A stretch of 64,000 nt of DNA from Streptomyces sp. NBC_00659 (GTDB lineage Bacteria; Actinomycetota; Actinomycetes; Streptomycetales; Streptomycetaceae), in assembly GCF_036226925.1 (NCBI RefSeq), contig NZ_CP109031.1, positions 8,432,001-8,496,000 of the forward strand, in the 5' to 3' direction. Made by a program: the position numbers and the translations under genes. The notes under the pieces were generated by a model. The model ran no database searches and was not told where the DNA came from. It saw only the letters and a program-made list of their open reading frames with translations. Every line of letters begins with the position of its first letter. Within the stretch, counting starts at the first letter, position 1. Below, piece by piece: positions 1-8,877 of this stretch.

Positions 1-303
1 CCGACGTGCGGTCCGGGCCAGGAACACAAGGTCAGGGAGGCCCGGGAGGCCGGGGCAGAGGAGGCCGTACCCCGCTACGCCCTCACCCAACTGCGGGACC
101 GGCACCCCGGAGTCATCGTGGAGACCCGGACGGTCCGCGCCGCTCCCGCGGACGAACTGCTGACAGCGACCCGGAAGGCTGCCGTGGTCGTCATCGGCGC
201 CCACCGCCGTACCGGTGTGCTCGGCCCGCGCCTGGGGCCGGTCGCCCACACGCTCTTGCGCCGGGCGCACTGCCCGGTGGTCGTCGTGCCCCAGGTCGGT
301 TGA
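1..303 (+). CDS. Universal stress protein, C-terminal part (cut by window start)
   Basis: The frame is open from base 1 and ends at a TGA at 301-303, giving about 100 residues with no start in the window. The end matches the last beta-strands of a USP domain: VVVIGAHRRTGVLGPRLG carries the Gly-rich ATP-binding loop (G-x2-G-x9-G pattern), followed by HTLLRRAHCPVVVVP, the usual closing helix and strand. USPs of this type bind ATP or AMP in the cytoplasm and help survival under stress or oxygen limitation. It is probably the second domain of a tandem USP like those at 5743 and 6845. The family call is firm; the ligand is inferred. Confidence 0.85.
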   Translation, partial: PTCGPGQEHKVREAREAGAEEAVPRYALTQLRDRHPGVIVETRTVRAAPADELLTATRKAAVVVIGAHRRTGVLGPRLGPVAHTLLRRAHCPVVVVPQVG

Positions 304-419
304 GCGGGCGGACGGCCGGAAGCGCGTGCCGGGTGAAGACGATCCCCCCAGGACACGCGCCTTCGCACAGGTGCCGACGGTCCCCGGCGTGGACCGAACA
401 GCCCTCGCACCTCGGTGAC

Positions 420-1991
420 CTATCGACGGTGCATGGTCTCCAGAGCCGCCGCCAGTACGTGCGGGTCGTGGTGGCCCTTGTAGACCTGCGGCGGATGCTT
501 GTCCAGCTTCAGGAGCTGCGCCACCGCCGTCCAGGCGGTGCGTACGGAGTACTCGACGGTGAAGACGACATCGTCGGGCACCTCGGCGAACTGCCCGATG
601 AAGGCGAGGTTGACCGCTCCCTTCGGGACCACTCGGGGCCGGTCGTCGCGGCGACGGGCCAGGAACTGGCTGGTGATGTACGGCATCACACAGGGCACGA
701 CGGTGGAGGTCTCCAGGATCCGCGCCGCCGTCCGCTCGTCGAACGGAAGGTGGTGCAGGACCTCTTCGAGGATCTCGCGGCCCGTGCACATGGTCATCGG
801 CTTGGGCGTGTTGTTGCCGGCGCGGCCGGGGAACAGGCCGTAGCCCCACCAGACGCCGACGTCCTCCGGCTGGTCGCGGTAGACGGGCTGGCGGTTGGCG
901 ACGATGGTGAGCAGCCAGTTGGACTCGGTGAAGGTCATCAGACCGCCTCGGCCGGCCGGACGCCCGCTGAACTCCTCGAGCGCCTTCAGGAAGGCGGGGT
1001 CTTTGGTGGTGACCGTGAACGACTCCCAGCGGGACTCCTTCACGTGTTTGTCGAAGGCGTCGGGGTTGCCGAAGTCGTCGCGGCCACGGGCCAGCCGGTG
1101 CCACAGGAGCCAGGCGTCCGAGCGATGCGGAGCCGGCGGAGGTGCGGAGGTGTGCGATCCGAGACTGGAGGCGTCGGTCATGGATCCGTTGGTGACGAGG
1201 ACCAGGTCCTCGGGTGCGACGGTGACCTCTTCGTCGAAGCCGCCTCGGTTCAGGTGGATCGTCTCGACCGTGCCGCTCCCGATGCCCGGGGTGAAGCCGA
1301 GGTCGGTGACGTGGCAGCCGGTGTGCACGGTGACGCCGCGCTCCTGGAGCCAGGCGGTCAGGGGCCGGACGACGGAGTCGTACTGGTTGTAGCGGGTCCG
1401 GTGGATGCCCGACATGGACGCGAACTCGGAGAACAGGTGGACGAAGCGCCTCAGATAGCGGCGGAACTCGATCGCGCTGTGCCAGGGCTGGAAGGCGAAC
1501 GTGGTGCACCACATGAACCAGAAGGTGGTGGTGAAGAAGTGCTCGCCGAAGCAGTCGGTGATCCGCTTGCCGTCCAGGTGCGCTTCGGGGGTGGCCAGGC
1601 AGCGGACCAGCTCCAGCCGGTCACGTTCGGAGAAGCCCATCGAGGTCGTGTCGACGATCTTGCCGTCCCCGTCGACGAGCCGGGCGATGTCGTCCCAGGC
1701 GAAGTCCTCATGTCCGGCCAGGATCTCCTCGGTCACCGAGACGGCGGGGTCGTCGAGGCTGGGAATGCCGGACAGCAGGTCGTAGGTGCAGCGGAACTCG
1801 GCTTCGAACATGCGCCCGCCGCGCATGGTGTAGCCGGCGTCCGGCGTGCCGCCCGCGTCCAGGCTGCCGCCGAGGGTCCGTTGTTCCTCGAAGAGGTGAA
1901 TGTCGGAACCGTCGAAGCCGCCATCTCTGATCAGGAACGTCGCCGCGGCCAGGGCCGCGATCCCGCTGCCCACCAGATATGCCTTCGCCAT
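420..1991 (-). CDS. ohyA: Oleate hydratase (MCRA family, FAD-binding)
   Basis: The 523-residue product matches the myosin-cross-reactive-antigen family, which hydrates the cis-9 double bond of oleate-type fatty acids to 10-hydroxy acids using FAD. The N-terminus MAKAYLVGSGIAAL (residues 1-14) is the dinucleotide-binding GxGxxxL, with an acidic end to the next strand near residue 35. The family motif GGRMFEAEF lies at 58-66. The ATG at 1991 is preceded by GAGGAG about 7 bases upstream; a longer frame to 2039 has no comparable site. The gene stands alone, convergent with the USP fragment at 1-303. It may protect membranes by detoxifying unsaturated fatty acids, an inference from the stress-gene setting. 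Confidence 0.88.
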   Translation of the reverse strand: MAKAYLVGSGIAALAAATFLIRDGGFDGSDIHLFEEQRTLGGSLDAGGTPDAGYTMRGGRMFEAEFRCTYDLLSGIPSLDDPAVSVTEEILAGHEDFAWDDIARLVDGDGKIVDTTSMGFSERDRLELVRCLATPEAHLDGKRITDCFGEHFFTTTFWFMWCTTFAFQPWHSAIEFRRYLRRFVHLFSEFASMSGIHRTRYNQYDSVVRPLTAWLQERGVTVHTGCHVTDLGFTPGIGSGTVETIHLNRGGFDEEVTVAPEDLVLVTNGSMTDASSLGSHTSAPPPAPHRSDAWLLWHRLARGRDDFGNPDAFDKHVKESRWESFTVTTKDPAFLKALEEFSGRPAGRGGLMTFTESNWLLTIVANRQPVYRDQPEDVGVWWGYGLFPGRAGNNTPKPMTMCTGREILEEVLHHLPFDERTAARILETSTVVPCVMPYITSQFLARRRDDRPRVVPKGAVNLAFIGQFAEVPDDVVFTVEYSVRTAWTAVAQLLKLDKHPPQVYKGHHDPHVLAAALETMHRR

Positions 1992-2329
1992 CACACAACT
2001 CCTCGTTCTCGCCGGTCGATCGGGTGCCGCGCCTCCCACGGTTCCCTACCGCCCGGTGGTGTGTCAGGGGCCGTTGGTCACCTCATCGGTCCGGACGGCC
2101 CTGAACCGGTCCGGGCGTTGCCGCTCGCGGGTGCGGACAGCGGCGGCCCGGCCGGTGCGCCGTGACCGGCCGGGCCTGTCGTCACATGGGGGATCACGGC
2201 GTACGGGAGTCTTCCGCCCCGCTGCCGGGTCCCGCGGTGGTATCCGACCCGTCGGCTGTGCCGCGCCAGGGCGGGGCCGTCGTCCGGCGTCCGTTGTTCC
2301 AGGCCGGGGCGGCCTTGTCGGTCTGGGGT
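1992..2329. other. Intergenic region, 338 bp, with one terminator
   Basis: This is spacer between the oleate hydratase start and the flavohemoprotein remnant. It contains the hairpin at 2145-2176. No reading frame here resembles a known protein on either strand. Confidence 0.6.
2145..2176 (-). terminator. Hairpin terminator downstream of hmp remnant/adhE
   Basis: Perfect 12-bp arms (GGCCCGGCCGGT and its complement) flank an 8-nt loop. It has no U-tract, as is common in Streptomyces terminators. It lies about 150 bases past the end of the leftward flavohemoprotein remnant, so it probably ends the adhE-hmp transcript. Confidence 0.6.
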
Positions 2330-2582
2330 TCAGCCCGCGGTGTCGGGCAGCCACTGGTCTGGGCCGAAGACCTCGTACCGGATGCGTCGCGCGGGAACCC
2401 CGGCGCCGAGCAGCTGTCCGCGTACGTCTCGCATGAAGGGCAGCGGACCGCACAGGAACACCGCGGCGTTGTAGGGGAGTTCGGTGTTGCTCAGGTCCAT
2501 CAGGCCGGTACGGGCGTCGGGTTCCTCCGGCCACGGCGGGCAGGGTGGCCCGTACGAGGGCGGCGGATTCCGCGGACAGCAT
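2330..2582 (-). pseudogene. hmp: Flavohemoprotein (nitric oxide dioxygenase) remnant with large internal deletion
   Basis: The ATG at 2582 has AGGAG five bases upstream and starts MLSAESAALVRATLPAVAG, the usual N-terminus of the globin domain of flavohemoproteins. About 20 codons later the sequence jumps, in another frame, to the end of the reductase domain. That part reads PEEPDARTGLMDL, then YNAAVFLCGPLPFMRDVRG (NAD-binding CGP motif), and ends YEVFGPDQWLPDTAG with a TGA at 2330-2332. Intact homologues have about 400 residues; here about 18 plus 67 remain, in different frames, so no heme, FAD or catalytic core can form. It follows adhE by 60 bases on the same strand, so it was probably co-transcribed. 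Confidence 0.85.
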
Positions 2583-2642
2583 GGAAGCTCCTGGGAAGGC
2601 GAGGTGAAGGGCGGGGAAGGGGGCGGGTTCGGTCAGGCCGTC

Positions 2643-5330
2643 TCAGTTCGCCGGAACGGTGCCACCGGTCTCCACGCCGTGGCCGTAATAGGCCGCACGC
2701 ATCAGCTCCGCCATGTCGTCGAGCATCGGCATCCGGGGGTTGGCGGGCGCGCACTGGTCCTCGTAGGCGTTGAGGGCCTGCTGGGGCAGGGCGTCGAGGA
2801 AGGCGTGCTCGTCGACGCCGAGGGACCGGAAGGTCGGTTCGATGCCCACCGCGTCGCGGAGCCGCTCCACCGCCGAGGCGAGCGCTTCGACGCCCTCGGC
2901 CGGGGTGGCGGCGGGCAGACCGAGGGTGCGGGCGATGTCCTGGAAGCGTTCGGGGGCGCGGTAGCTCTCGTACTTGGGCCAGCCGGTGAGCTTGGTGGGA
3001 ATGGTCCCGTTGTAGCGGATGACGTGCGGCAGCAGTACGGCGTTGGTGCGGCCGTGCGCGACGTGGAAGGTGGCGCCGAGCGTGTGGGACATCGCGTGGA
3101 CGATGCCGAGGAAGGCGTTGCCGAACGCCATGCCGGCGATGGTCCCGGCGTTGTGCATCTTCTCCTGGGCCTCCGGCCGGGCCGCGCGGTCGTTCACCGC
3201 CGCCTCGATGTTCTCGAAGATCATCCGGATCGCGTGCAGGGCGAGGCCGTCGGTGAAGTCGTTGGCGTAGACGGAGACATACGACTCGATGGCGTGGGTG
3301 AGGGCGTCGAAACCGCTGTCGGCGGCCAGTGCCCGGGGCAGCGCGGTGGTGAGGAGCGGGTCGATGACGGCCACGCTGGGGGTGAGCGCGTAGTCGGCCA
3401 GCGGGTACTTCTTGCCGGTGACGGGGTCGGAGATGACGGCGAACGGGGTCACTTCGGCGCCGGTGCCGGAGGTGGTGGGGACGCACACCAGGCGGGCGAG
3501 CTTGCCGAGCACGGGGAAGCGGAAGGCGCGCTTGCGGATGTCGGAGAACTTGTGCCGCATGTCGGCGAAGTCGACGTCCTTGCCCTCGGCCTGCTGTTCG
3601 TACAGCAGCCACATCACCTTGGCCGCGTCCATGGGGGAGCCGCCGCCGAGGGCGATGATGGTGTCCGGGCGGAAGTCGCCCATCAGACGGGCGCCGCGCC
3701 GGACGGAGTCGATGCTCGGCTCGGGTTCGACGTTGTCGATGACCTGGATGGTGACCGGCTCGCGGTGTCGCCGCAGTACGCGCTCGACCCGGTCGACGAG
3801 GCCGAGGCGGGTCATGGTCGCGTCGGTGACGACGGTGACGCGGTGCACGTCCGGCATGGAGGCGAGGTAGCGGATGGCCCCCGGCTCGAAGTAGATCTTC
3901 GGCGGGACCTTGAACCACTGCAGGTTGTTGCGACGCATGGAGACGCGCTTGATGTTCAGCAACTGGGCGGCGGAGACGTTGTTGGACACCGACGTGCTGC
4001 CCCAGGAACCGCAGCCGAGCGTCAGCGACGGCAGCAGGCTGTTGTAGATGCCGCCGATGGCGCCTTGCGAGGACGGGGCGTTGACGATGATCCGCACGGT
4101 CTTCATACGCCTTCCGTACGACTCCGCCAGCGCGAGGTCCCGGGTGTGGATGACGGCGCTGTGGCCCTGGCCGTGGAAGGCGACCATGTCGGCGGCCAGG
4201 TCGAAGCCCTGCTGCTCGGAGCCGGCGCGCAGGACGGCGAGGACCGGGCAGAGCTTCTCGCGGGTGAGGGGCTCGTCGGGGCCGACCCGGGCCGCCTCGA
4301 CCAGGATGAGGGAGGTGTCGGCGGGGACGGCGAAGCCCGCCTGCTCGGCGATCCATGCCGGACTCTGCCCGACGGCCGCGGAGTTGACCTTGGGCTCGCA
4401 GCCCGCGCCCGCTGCGCCGACGGGGAACAGGAAGGCTTCCAACTTCGCCTTCTCCTCGGCGGTGGCCAAGTGGGCGTGCAGGACGCGGAATTCGGCGAGG
4501 ACCGCGTCGTAGATCTCCTCGTCCAGGATGACGGCCTGTTCGGAGGCGCAGATCATGCCGTTGTCGAACGACTTGGACAGCACCAGGTCGTTGACGGCCC
4601 GGCGCAGATCCGCGCTCCGGTGGACGTAGGCGGGGACGTTGCCGGCGCCCACGCCGAGGGCGGGCTTGCCGGCCGAATAGGCAGCCTTGACCATGGCGTT
4701 GCCGCCGGTGGCGAGGATCAGCGAGACACCCGGGTGCCGCATCAGCGTGCCGGTCGCCGCGACGGACGGGGTCTCGATCCACTGCACGCAGCCCTCCGGC
4801 GCACCCGCGGCCACCGCCGCGTCGCGCACGATGCGGGCCGCCTCGGCGCTGCAGCGCTGGGCGGAGGGATGGAAGGCGAACACGATCGGGTTGCGGGTCT
4901 TCAGCGCCATCAGCGCCTTGAAGACGGTGGTGGAGGTCGGGTTGGTGACCGGGGTGATCGCACACACCACGCCGACCGGCTCGGCCACCTCGGTCATGTC
5001 GTCGATGTCGTCGCGGGCGATGACGCCGACGGTCTTCATCGGGCCCATGCTGTGCGTGACGTACTCGCAGGCGAACATGTTCTTGGCCGCCTTGTCCTCG
5101 AAGACGCCACGCCCGGTCTCCTCCACCGCGAGCCGCGCGAGCTTCGTGTGCTGGTCCAGCGCGGCGACCGAGGCCTTCTTCACGATGTGGTCGACCTGTT
5201 CCTGATCGAGTGCCTCGTAGTCGGCGAGTGCCTTGAGCCCGGTCGTCACCAGGCCGTCCACCGCTACGGCGATGTCGGACGGCGCGGCTGCGGGGTCGGT
5301 GGTCGCGCTGCGGTCGTCGTGGCGGGTCAT
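2643..5330 (-). CDS. adhE: Bifunctional acetaldehyde-CoA/alcohol dehydrogenase AdhE
   Basis: The 895-residue protein reduces acetyl-CoA to acetaldehyde and then to ethanol, using two NADH, or runs in reverse. Residues about 20-455 are a CoA-acylating aldehyde dehydrogenase with the nucleophile Cys261 in FDNGMICASEQAV. Residues about 465-895 are an iron-dependent alcohol dehydrogenase with GGGSPMDAAK (562-571), PTTSGTGAEVTPF (618-630) and metal-ligand histidines in HAMSHTLGATFHVAHGR (745-761). Length matches the family. The ATG at 5330 follows GGAGG by 9 bases; the frame stays open far upstream but lacks homology there. In a soil aerobe it suggests NADH disposal under oxygen limitation, consistent with the palindrome at 5487-5502 and the stress genes around it. 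Confidence 0.93.
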   Translation of the reverse strand: MTRHDDRSATTDPAAAPSDIAVAVDGLVTTGLKALADYEALDQEQVDHIVKKASVAALDQHTKLARLAVEETGRGVFEDKAAKNMFACEYVTHSMGPMKTVGVIARDDIDDMTEVAEPVGVVCAITPVTNPTSTTVFKALMALKTRNPIVFAFHPSAQRCSAEAARIVRDAAVAAGAPEGCVQWIETPSVAATGTLMRHPGVSLILATGGNAMVKAAYSAGKPALGVGAGNVPAYVHRSADLRRAVNDLVLSKSFDNGMICASEQAVILDEEIYDAVLAEFRVLHAHLATAEEKAKLEAFLFPVGAAGAGCEPKVNSAAVGQSPAWIAEQAGFAVPADTSLILVEAARVGPDEPLTREKLCPVLAVLRAGSEQQGFDLAADMVAFHGQGHSAVIHTRDLALAESYGRRMKTVRIIVNAPSSQGAIGGIYNSLLPSLTLGCGSWGSTSVSNNVSAAQLLNIKRVSMRRNNLQWFKVPPKIYFEPGAIRYLASMPDVHRVTVVTDATMTRLGLVDRVERVLRRHREPVTIQVIDNVEPEPSIDSVRRGARLMGDFRPDTIIALGGGSPMDAAKVMWLLYEQQAEGKDVDFADMRHKFSDIRKRAFRFPVLGKLARLVCVPTTSGTGAEVTPFAVISDPVTGKKYPLADYALTPSVAVIDPLLTTALPRALAADSGFDALTHAIESYVSVYANDFTDGLALHAIRMIFENIEAAVNDRAARPEAQEKMHNAGTIAGMAFGNAFLGIVHAMSHTLGATFHVAHGRTNAVLLPHVIRYNGTIPTKLTGWPKYESYRAPERFQDIARTLGLPAATPAEGVEALASAVERLRDAVGIEPTFRSLGVDEHAFLDALPQQALNAYEDQCAPANPRMPMLDDMAELMRAAYYGHGVETGGTVPAN

Positions 5331-5742
5331 GGGGGCGAGCCTCCGTCGTCGAAAGGGCGGCACCGCGCGATCGGCGGCGCGGGGTGGGAGCAGCACCGCG
5401 AGGGACGGTGGCCGGTAGCGCTCACACCGGCAGCGTCTCTCGTCAGCCGTGTTCCACCCAGACCCCGTTGGTCCCTTCGCGGGGCCGACCGGCCCCGAAG
5501 GAGTGCGGACGGCCGGCCGCGAAGTCGTACACGTGACGGACCATGGCACTGGTCTCCTACGACGCGCTCCGATTCGCGCGACCCCACTCACAAGGGCCGA
5601 TCCCGGCCCGGAGGAGACCCCCGCGACGTGCGGGGACATGGGCCGAACGTCCCCGCCGAGGGCCGGTCCGCCCCTCGTGCGGCGTGCCGATCGGTGCGAC
5701 CGTGAAATGGACCCCTGTGCTGCATGGAAGGCGGTGGGGACG
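5331..5742. other. Divergent promoter region between adhE and USP gene, 412 bp
   Basis: This spacer separates the leftward adhE from the rightward USP at 5743 and must carry promoters for both. The only strong element seen is the palindrome at 5487-5502. No coding sequence is supported. Confidence 0.6.
5487..5502. promoter_or_regulatory. DevR/OsdR-like palindrome
   Basis: GGGGCCGACCGGCCCC has 6-bp perfect arms around GACC. It resembles, from memory, the GGGCCGATCGGCCC-type site of the Streptomyces dormancy regulator OsdR, the counterpart of mycobacterial DevR/DosR. It lies between the divergent adhE and USP genes, the expected targets. Binding is inferred. Confidence 0.5.
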
Positions 5743-6618
5743 ATGACACTTCCCCTGGTCACGGGCGTCGACGGCTCCGAGGAGAGTCTGATGGCGGTCG
5801 ACTGGGCGGTGGACGAGGCCGCCCGGCACGGTCTCCCGCTGAGGCTGGTGCATGCCTCACGCTGGGAGCGGTACGAGCGGGCCGTTCCGTCCCACAGCCT
5901 GAACCGCCCGTCGGAGCGCGTGTTCCTCGAGAATCTCGTGGCCACCGCGGCTGAACGCGCCGGGCGGCGCAATCCGGAGGTGAAGGTCACCACCGAGATC
6001 GTCCCCGACGACGCGGTGGACGCCCTCCTGCGCGACGACGACAACGCGTTCGCGCTCGTGACGGGCGCGCGCGGACGCGGTGAGCTGACGGGCCTGCTCC
6101 TCGGCTCCGTGGGCTTGGCCGTGGCGGCCCGTGCTCGGTGCCCGGTGATCGTTGTCCGGGGCGACAAGGCGGGCTTGGCCGGCTCCCACGAGAGGATCCT
6201 GCTGGGTGCGGGCGAGCCGGCGACCGGTGAGGAGGCCGTGCGCTTCGCCTTCGGCGAGGCCGAGGCACGCGGATGTGCCCTGGACGTCGTACGTGCCTGG
6301 CGCTGCCCCGCGCGCGAGAGCGCCGACGATCCCGCGCTCGCCGACGAACCGTCACGCGGGCACGAGGAGCGGGCCTCCGAACTGCTCGACGCGCTGCTGC
6401 GGGACGCCATGGCCGACCATCCGTGGGTCCGGGTACAACGCGTCGTGGTCGAGGGACCGGCTCACGGTGTCCTGGTGCGCCGCTCGGCAGCCGCCGACCT
6501 GGTGATCGTCGGGGCCCGGCGCAGGCACGGCCGCCTCGGGCTTCAGCTCGGCCGGGTGAGTCACACCCTCCTCCACCACGCGGACTGCCCGGTGGCGGTC
6601 GTGCCGCACACGGTGTGA
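5743..6618 (+). CDS. Tandem-domain universal stress protein
   Basis: The 291-residue protein has two USP domains. Domain 1 begins LVTGVDGSEESLMAVDWAV and ends near VAARARCPVIVVRG, with the loop VTGARGRGELTGLLLGSVG. Domain 2 spans about 148-291, with VIVGARRRHGRLGLQLG and the closing HTLLHHADCPVAVVP. Both keep the Gly-rich ATP-loop pattern. The start is the ATG at 5743, placing GVDGS at the usual distance, with a GGAAGG element about 12 bases upstream. It is divergent from adhE and probably shares its oxygen- or stress-responsive control. The role is nucleotide-binding stress survival; the exact ligand is unknown. Confidence 0.88.
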   Translation: MTLPLVTGVDGSEESLMAVDWAVDEAARHGLPLRLVHASRWERYERAVPSHSLNRPSERVFLENLVATAAERAGRRNPEVKVTTEIVPDDAVDALLRDDDNAFALVTGARGRGELTGLLLGSVGLAVAARARCPVIVVRGDKAGLAGSHERILLGAGEPATGEEAVRFAFGEAEARGCALDVVRAWRCPARESADDPALADEPSRGHEERASELLDALLRDAMADHPWVRVQRVVVEGPAHGVLVRRSAAADLVIVGARRRHGRLGLQLGRVSHTLLHHADCPVAVVPHTV

Positions 6619-6698
6619 GCCTCGTACGTGCCTGTGCGTGGCGTCCGAACAGGCCGACGTGCTGATGCTCCGCCCTCCCTTGGCGCCAACTGAACTCT

Positions 6699-6752
6699 GA
6701 TGCCGCGGTCCACCACGTCGGTTGCCCCGTCGCCGTCGTGCCCCATTTCTAG
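6699..6752 (+). pseudogene. C-terminal remnant of a universal stress protein
   Basis: Eighteen codons ending in TAG read DAAVHHVGCPVAVVPHF, almost the same as the last residues of the neighbouring USPs (HHADCPVAVVPHTV at 6618). Upstream the frame closes at once, so only the tail of a USP gene survives. It implies that this USP array once had another member, lost by deletion. The next intact USP starts 92 bases downstream. Confidence 0.65.
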
Positions 6753-6844
6753 AGGAGCCCCCGAGTTTCCAGAGAGCGCCCGAGAGCGCGGGCCCGTTCT
6801 CGAAGGACTCGCGACAGCGCGAACGGACGAAGGAGGCGACGGTC

Positions 6845-7741
6845 ATGACAAGGCCAGTGGTAGCCGGCCTGGACGGTTCGAAGGAGAGCCTCGCCGCAGC
6901 CGACTGGGCGGCCAGGGAAGCCCTTCGCCGCGGACTGCCGCTCCGTCTGGTGCACGCCTGGGAGGGCCTGCCCGACGACGGCACCGCCGCGGACCTGCCC
7001 GAGATCCGGGCACCCCAGTACCACGCACGGCGGCTGCTGCGCGGGGCCGTCGACGTACTGCACGAGCGCTATCCGGGGCTGTACATCGCCGCCGACCAGG
7101 TACGCAGGCAGCCAGGTCCCGCGCTCCTGGCCGAGGCGGAGAACGCCGAGCTGCTGGTCATCGGAAGCCAGGGGACGAGCGGTGTCGGGGGGTTCCTCTC
7201 GGGGTCGGTCGCCATGACCACCGTGGCTCACGCCGACCGGCCCGTCGTCCTCGTACGGGCGGGCGGGACGGCGACGGACGAACACCTCCCCGACGCTCTC
7301 GGAAAGGCGTCGACCGACACCCCCTACCGTGACGTGGCGGTCGCCGTCGACGCCGGCGCGCCCTGCGACGCCGTCCTCGACCACGCGTTCCGCGCGGCCG
7401 AACTCCGTGCGGCGCCGCTGCGCGCCGCGTACGCCTGGCACGTGCCGCTCACCAGAGGTGTCCCGGGCGTCGAGGAGCGTGCGCGGATCCGGGAGGCGGC
7501 GGATCGGGCGCTCGCGGAGCGACTCGAACCCTGGCGTGCGAAGTACCCCGGCGCGGTCGTCCACGCGAACCTCCACGAGGGCCGCGCCGCCCACGTCCTC
7601 GTACGCGCGGCGGGCGGGGCCGGACTACTGGTGGTGGGCCGTCGTCGTCGGCGTACCGCGGTCGGCACCCACACCGGTCCGGTGGCCCACGCGTTGCTCC
7701 ACCACATGCTCCAGCCGGTCGTGTTGGTCCCGCACGACTGA
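6845..7741 (+). CDS. Tandem-domain universal stress protein
   Basis: The 298-residue protein has two USP domains. Domain 1 starts MTRPVVAGLDGSKESLAAA and carries VIGSQGTSGVGGFLSGSV and ADRPVVLVR. Domain 2 begins near YRDVAVAVDAGAPCDAVL and ends VVGRRRRRTAVGTHTGPVA then HALLHHMLQPVVLVP. The second domain's ATP loop is Arg-rich and less canonical, so one site may be weakened. The ATG at 6845 follows GGAGG by about 8 bases. It is the second of two same-direction USP genes, with remains of a third between them. Confidence 0.88.
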   Translation: MTRPVVAGLDGSKESLAAADWAAREALRRGLPLRLVHAWEGLPDDGTAADLPEIRAPQYHARRLLRGAVDVLHERYPGLYIAADQVRRQPGPALLAEAENAELLVIGSQGTSGVGGFLSGSVAMTTVAHADRPVVLVRAGGTATDEHLPDALGKASTDTPYRDVAVAVDAGAPCDAVLDHAFRAAELRAAPLRAAYAWHVPLTRGVPGVEERARIREAADRALAERLEPWRAKYPGAVVHANLHEGRAAHVLVRAAGGAGLLVVGRRRRRTAVGTHTGPVAHALLHHMLQPVVLVPHD

Positions 7742-8063
7742 CAGCCGCGCCGTTCGGTCGCCGCCCGCCCCCGGTCGCCGCCCCCCGCCCGCCCCGCCCC
7801 CGGCCCCGGGACCGTGTTCCGTCGCCGGGCCCGGCGACGAGTGAGGTGACGCCGGACGGCCCTGGCGGCCGGGTCGTCCGTCCCCCTCTCGACCTGCCCC
7901 ATGCCGATGGCGGCCTGGCTCCCGGGTAATTCGACAACCTGCGCTCTGCCTCTGTGGCCTGAACAACGTCCTGCGTCCGCGCTTCACCCAGGAGGAGGAG
8001 AACTGCTTCTCGCCGGCGACCTCTCCGCCCGCCGGAGGCCGCCACCAGGGCTCATACGAGGGC
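7742..8063. other. Intergenic region, 322 bp
   Basis: This very G+C-rich spacer lies between the convergent USP and the nitroreductase remnant. It contains the 18-nt perfect palindrome at 7821-7838. No convincing reading frame is present. Confidence 0.5.
7821..7838 (+). terminator. Short GC palindrome after USP gene
   Basis: GTCGCCGGGCCCGGCGAC is a perfect palindrome able to form a 7-bp stem with a 4-nt loop, 80 bases past the USP stop. It may be a weak terminator; it could equally be a protein site. Confidence 0.35.
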
Positions 8064-8409
8064 TCACTCGATGTCCAGCACCTCGCCCGCGGGGCGGCGC
8101 GGTGTGCCACGGCCTGCCGGGCCGTATCCGATCCTGAGCACCATCTGGATGATTCCCATCGCCGGCTCCGGGTCGCGCGCGGCCCAGCGGAGTTCGGGCC
8201 ATTCGAGGGCCTGGGAGGTGAGCGAGGTGGCGAGCCCGTCGAGGGTGGCCTGGAGCAGAACGCGTTCCATGGCCTGGCCCCCAGCAGCCAGTCCCCCTGC
8301 CGGTCGCCCGTGGTACCCAGTACGGCGAGCTGGGGCGTGTTCTCGAACGCGGCGGCCGCGCGGCCGGGAGGGCTTTCACCGTCGTCGTGCCGAGTTCGCG
8401 TACGGACAT
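8064..8409 (-). pseudogene. Nitroreductase-family (Acg-like) gene remnant, internally deleted and frameshifted
   Basis: The ATG at 8409 has GGGAGG about 8 bases upstream and starts MSVRELGTTTVKAL. A different frame then gives FENTPQLAVLGTTGDRQGDW, and a third step gives AMERVLLQATLDGLATSLTSQ and LEWPELRWAARDPEPAMG, ending GEVLDIE at 8064. The last two blocks are the usual C-terminal segment of the FMN nitroreductase-like proteins found beside USPs in dormancy regions. Intact members have about 330 residues. Here the central two thirds is gone and at least one frameshift separates the pieces, so no functional FMN enzyme is expected. Confidence 0.8.
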
Positions 8410-8427
8410 CGGTCCTGCCTCCCTTCA

Positions 8428-8439
8428 GGCCGACCGGCC
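8428..8439. promoter_or_regulatory. DevR/OsdR-like palindrome upstream of nitroreductase remnant
   Basis: GGCCGACCGGCC is centred about 25 bases upstream of the remnant's start codon. It shares the core of the site between adhE and the USP gene. The regulatory site has survived although the gene has not. Confidence 0.4.
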
Positions 8440-8843
8440 ATTCACGGAAGGGCGATTCCCGTCTCTCCACTGTTCCACGGAGGCCCCGGGCGTGCGGTGC
8501 CGGGCGCGTGACCGCGGAAGCCGGAGTCTGCGGGCGGGATGCCCCTGATCCGGCACGGTTCGGATCGGCCGATCGGTTCAGGGGCGGCGCCGGTCGGCGC
8601 TCTCTGCCCTGCGACGGCGGGGACATCGAGGCCGTCGCCATCACCCCGTTTCGTGAGCAGCAGTGATGGTGCCGCAGTGCGGGGACGGCAGCACCAGGCG
8701 GACGGTGAAGGACAGCCCCGGCATGGGGCCCCGTCGCAGCGCGGGCACTGCCGCACACATCGCCGGTTCATCCGGATCGGCCGGCGGCGGCGACCCGGCC
8801 GGCTCCCGGTCGGGCGCCCGGCGCCGGGCAGATGCTCGCCGCG

Positions 8844-8877
8844 CCTGCGACGGCGCCCTGAAGGGCGCCGTCGCAGG
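8844..8877 (-). terminator. Strong hairpin terminator
   Basis: A perfect 16-bp inverted repeat (CCTGCGACGGCGCCCT and its complement) is separated by only GA. It lies 133 bases beyond the leftward roadblock-like gene and is probably its terminator. Confidence 0.7.

Noticed and set aside
6..2165. 719-codon open frame on the plus strand
   Set aside because: It runs antisense to the oleate hydratase gene and has low-complexity Arg/Gly/Pro composition without homology; it is a product of high GC.
2484..5705. 1073-codon open frame opposite adhE
   Set aside because: Antisense shadow of adhE, with His/Gly/Asp/Val bias and no recognisable domain.
5331..6410. Upstream extension of the adhE frame (about 360 codons)
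   Set aside because: Homology and the ribosome site begin at 5330; the extension lies antisense to a USP gene.
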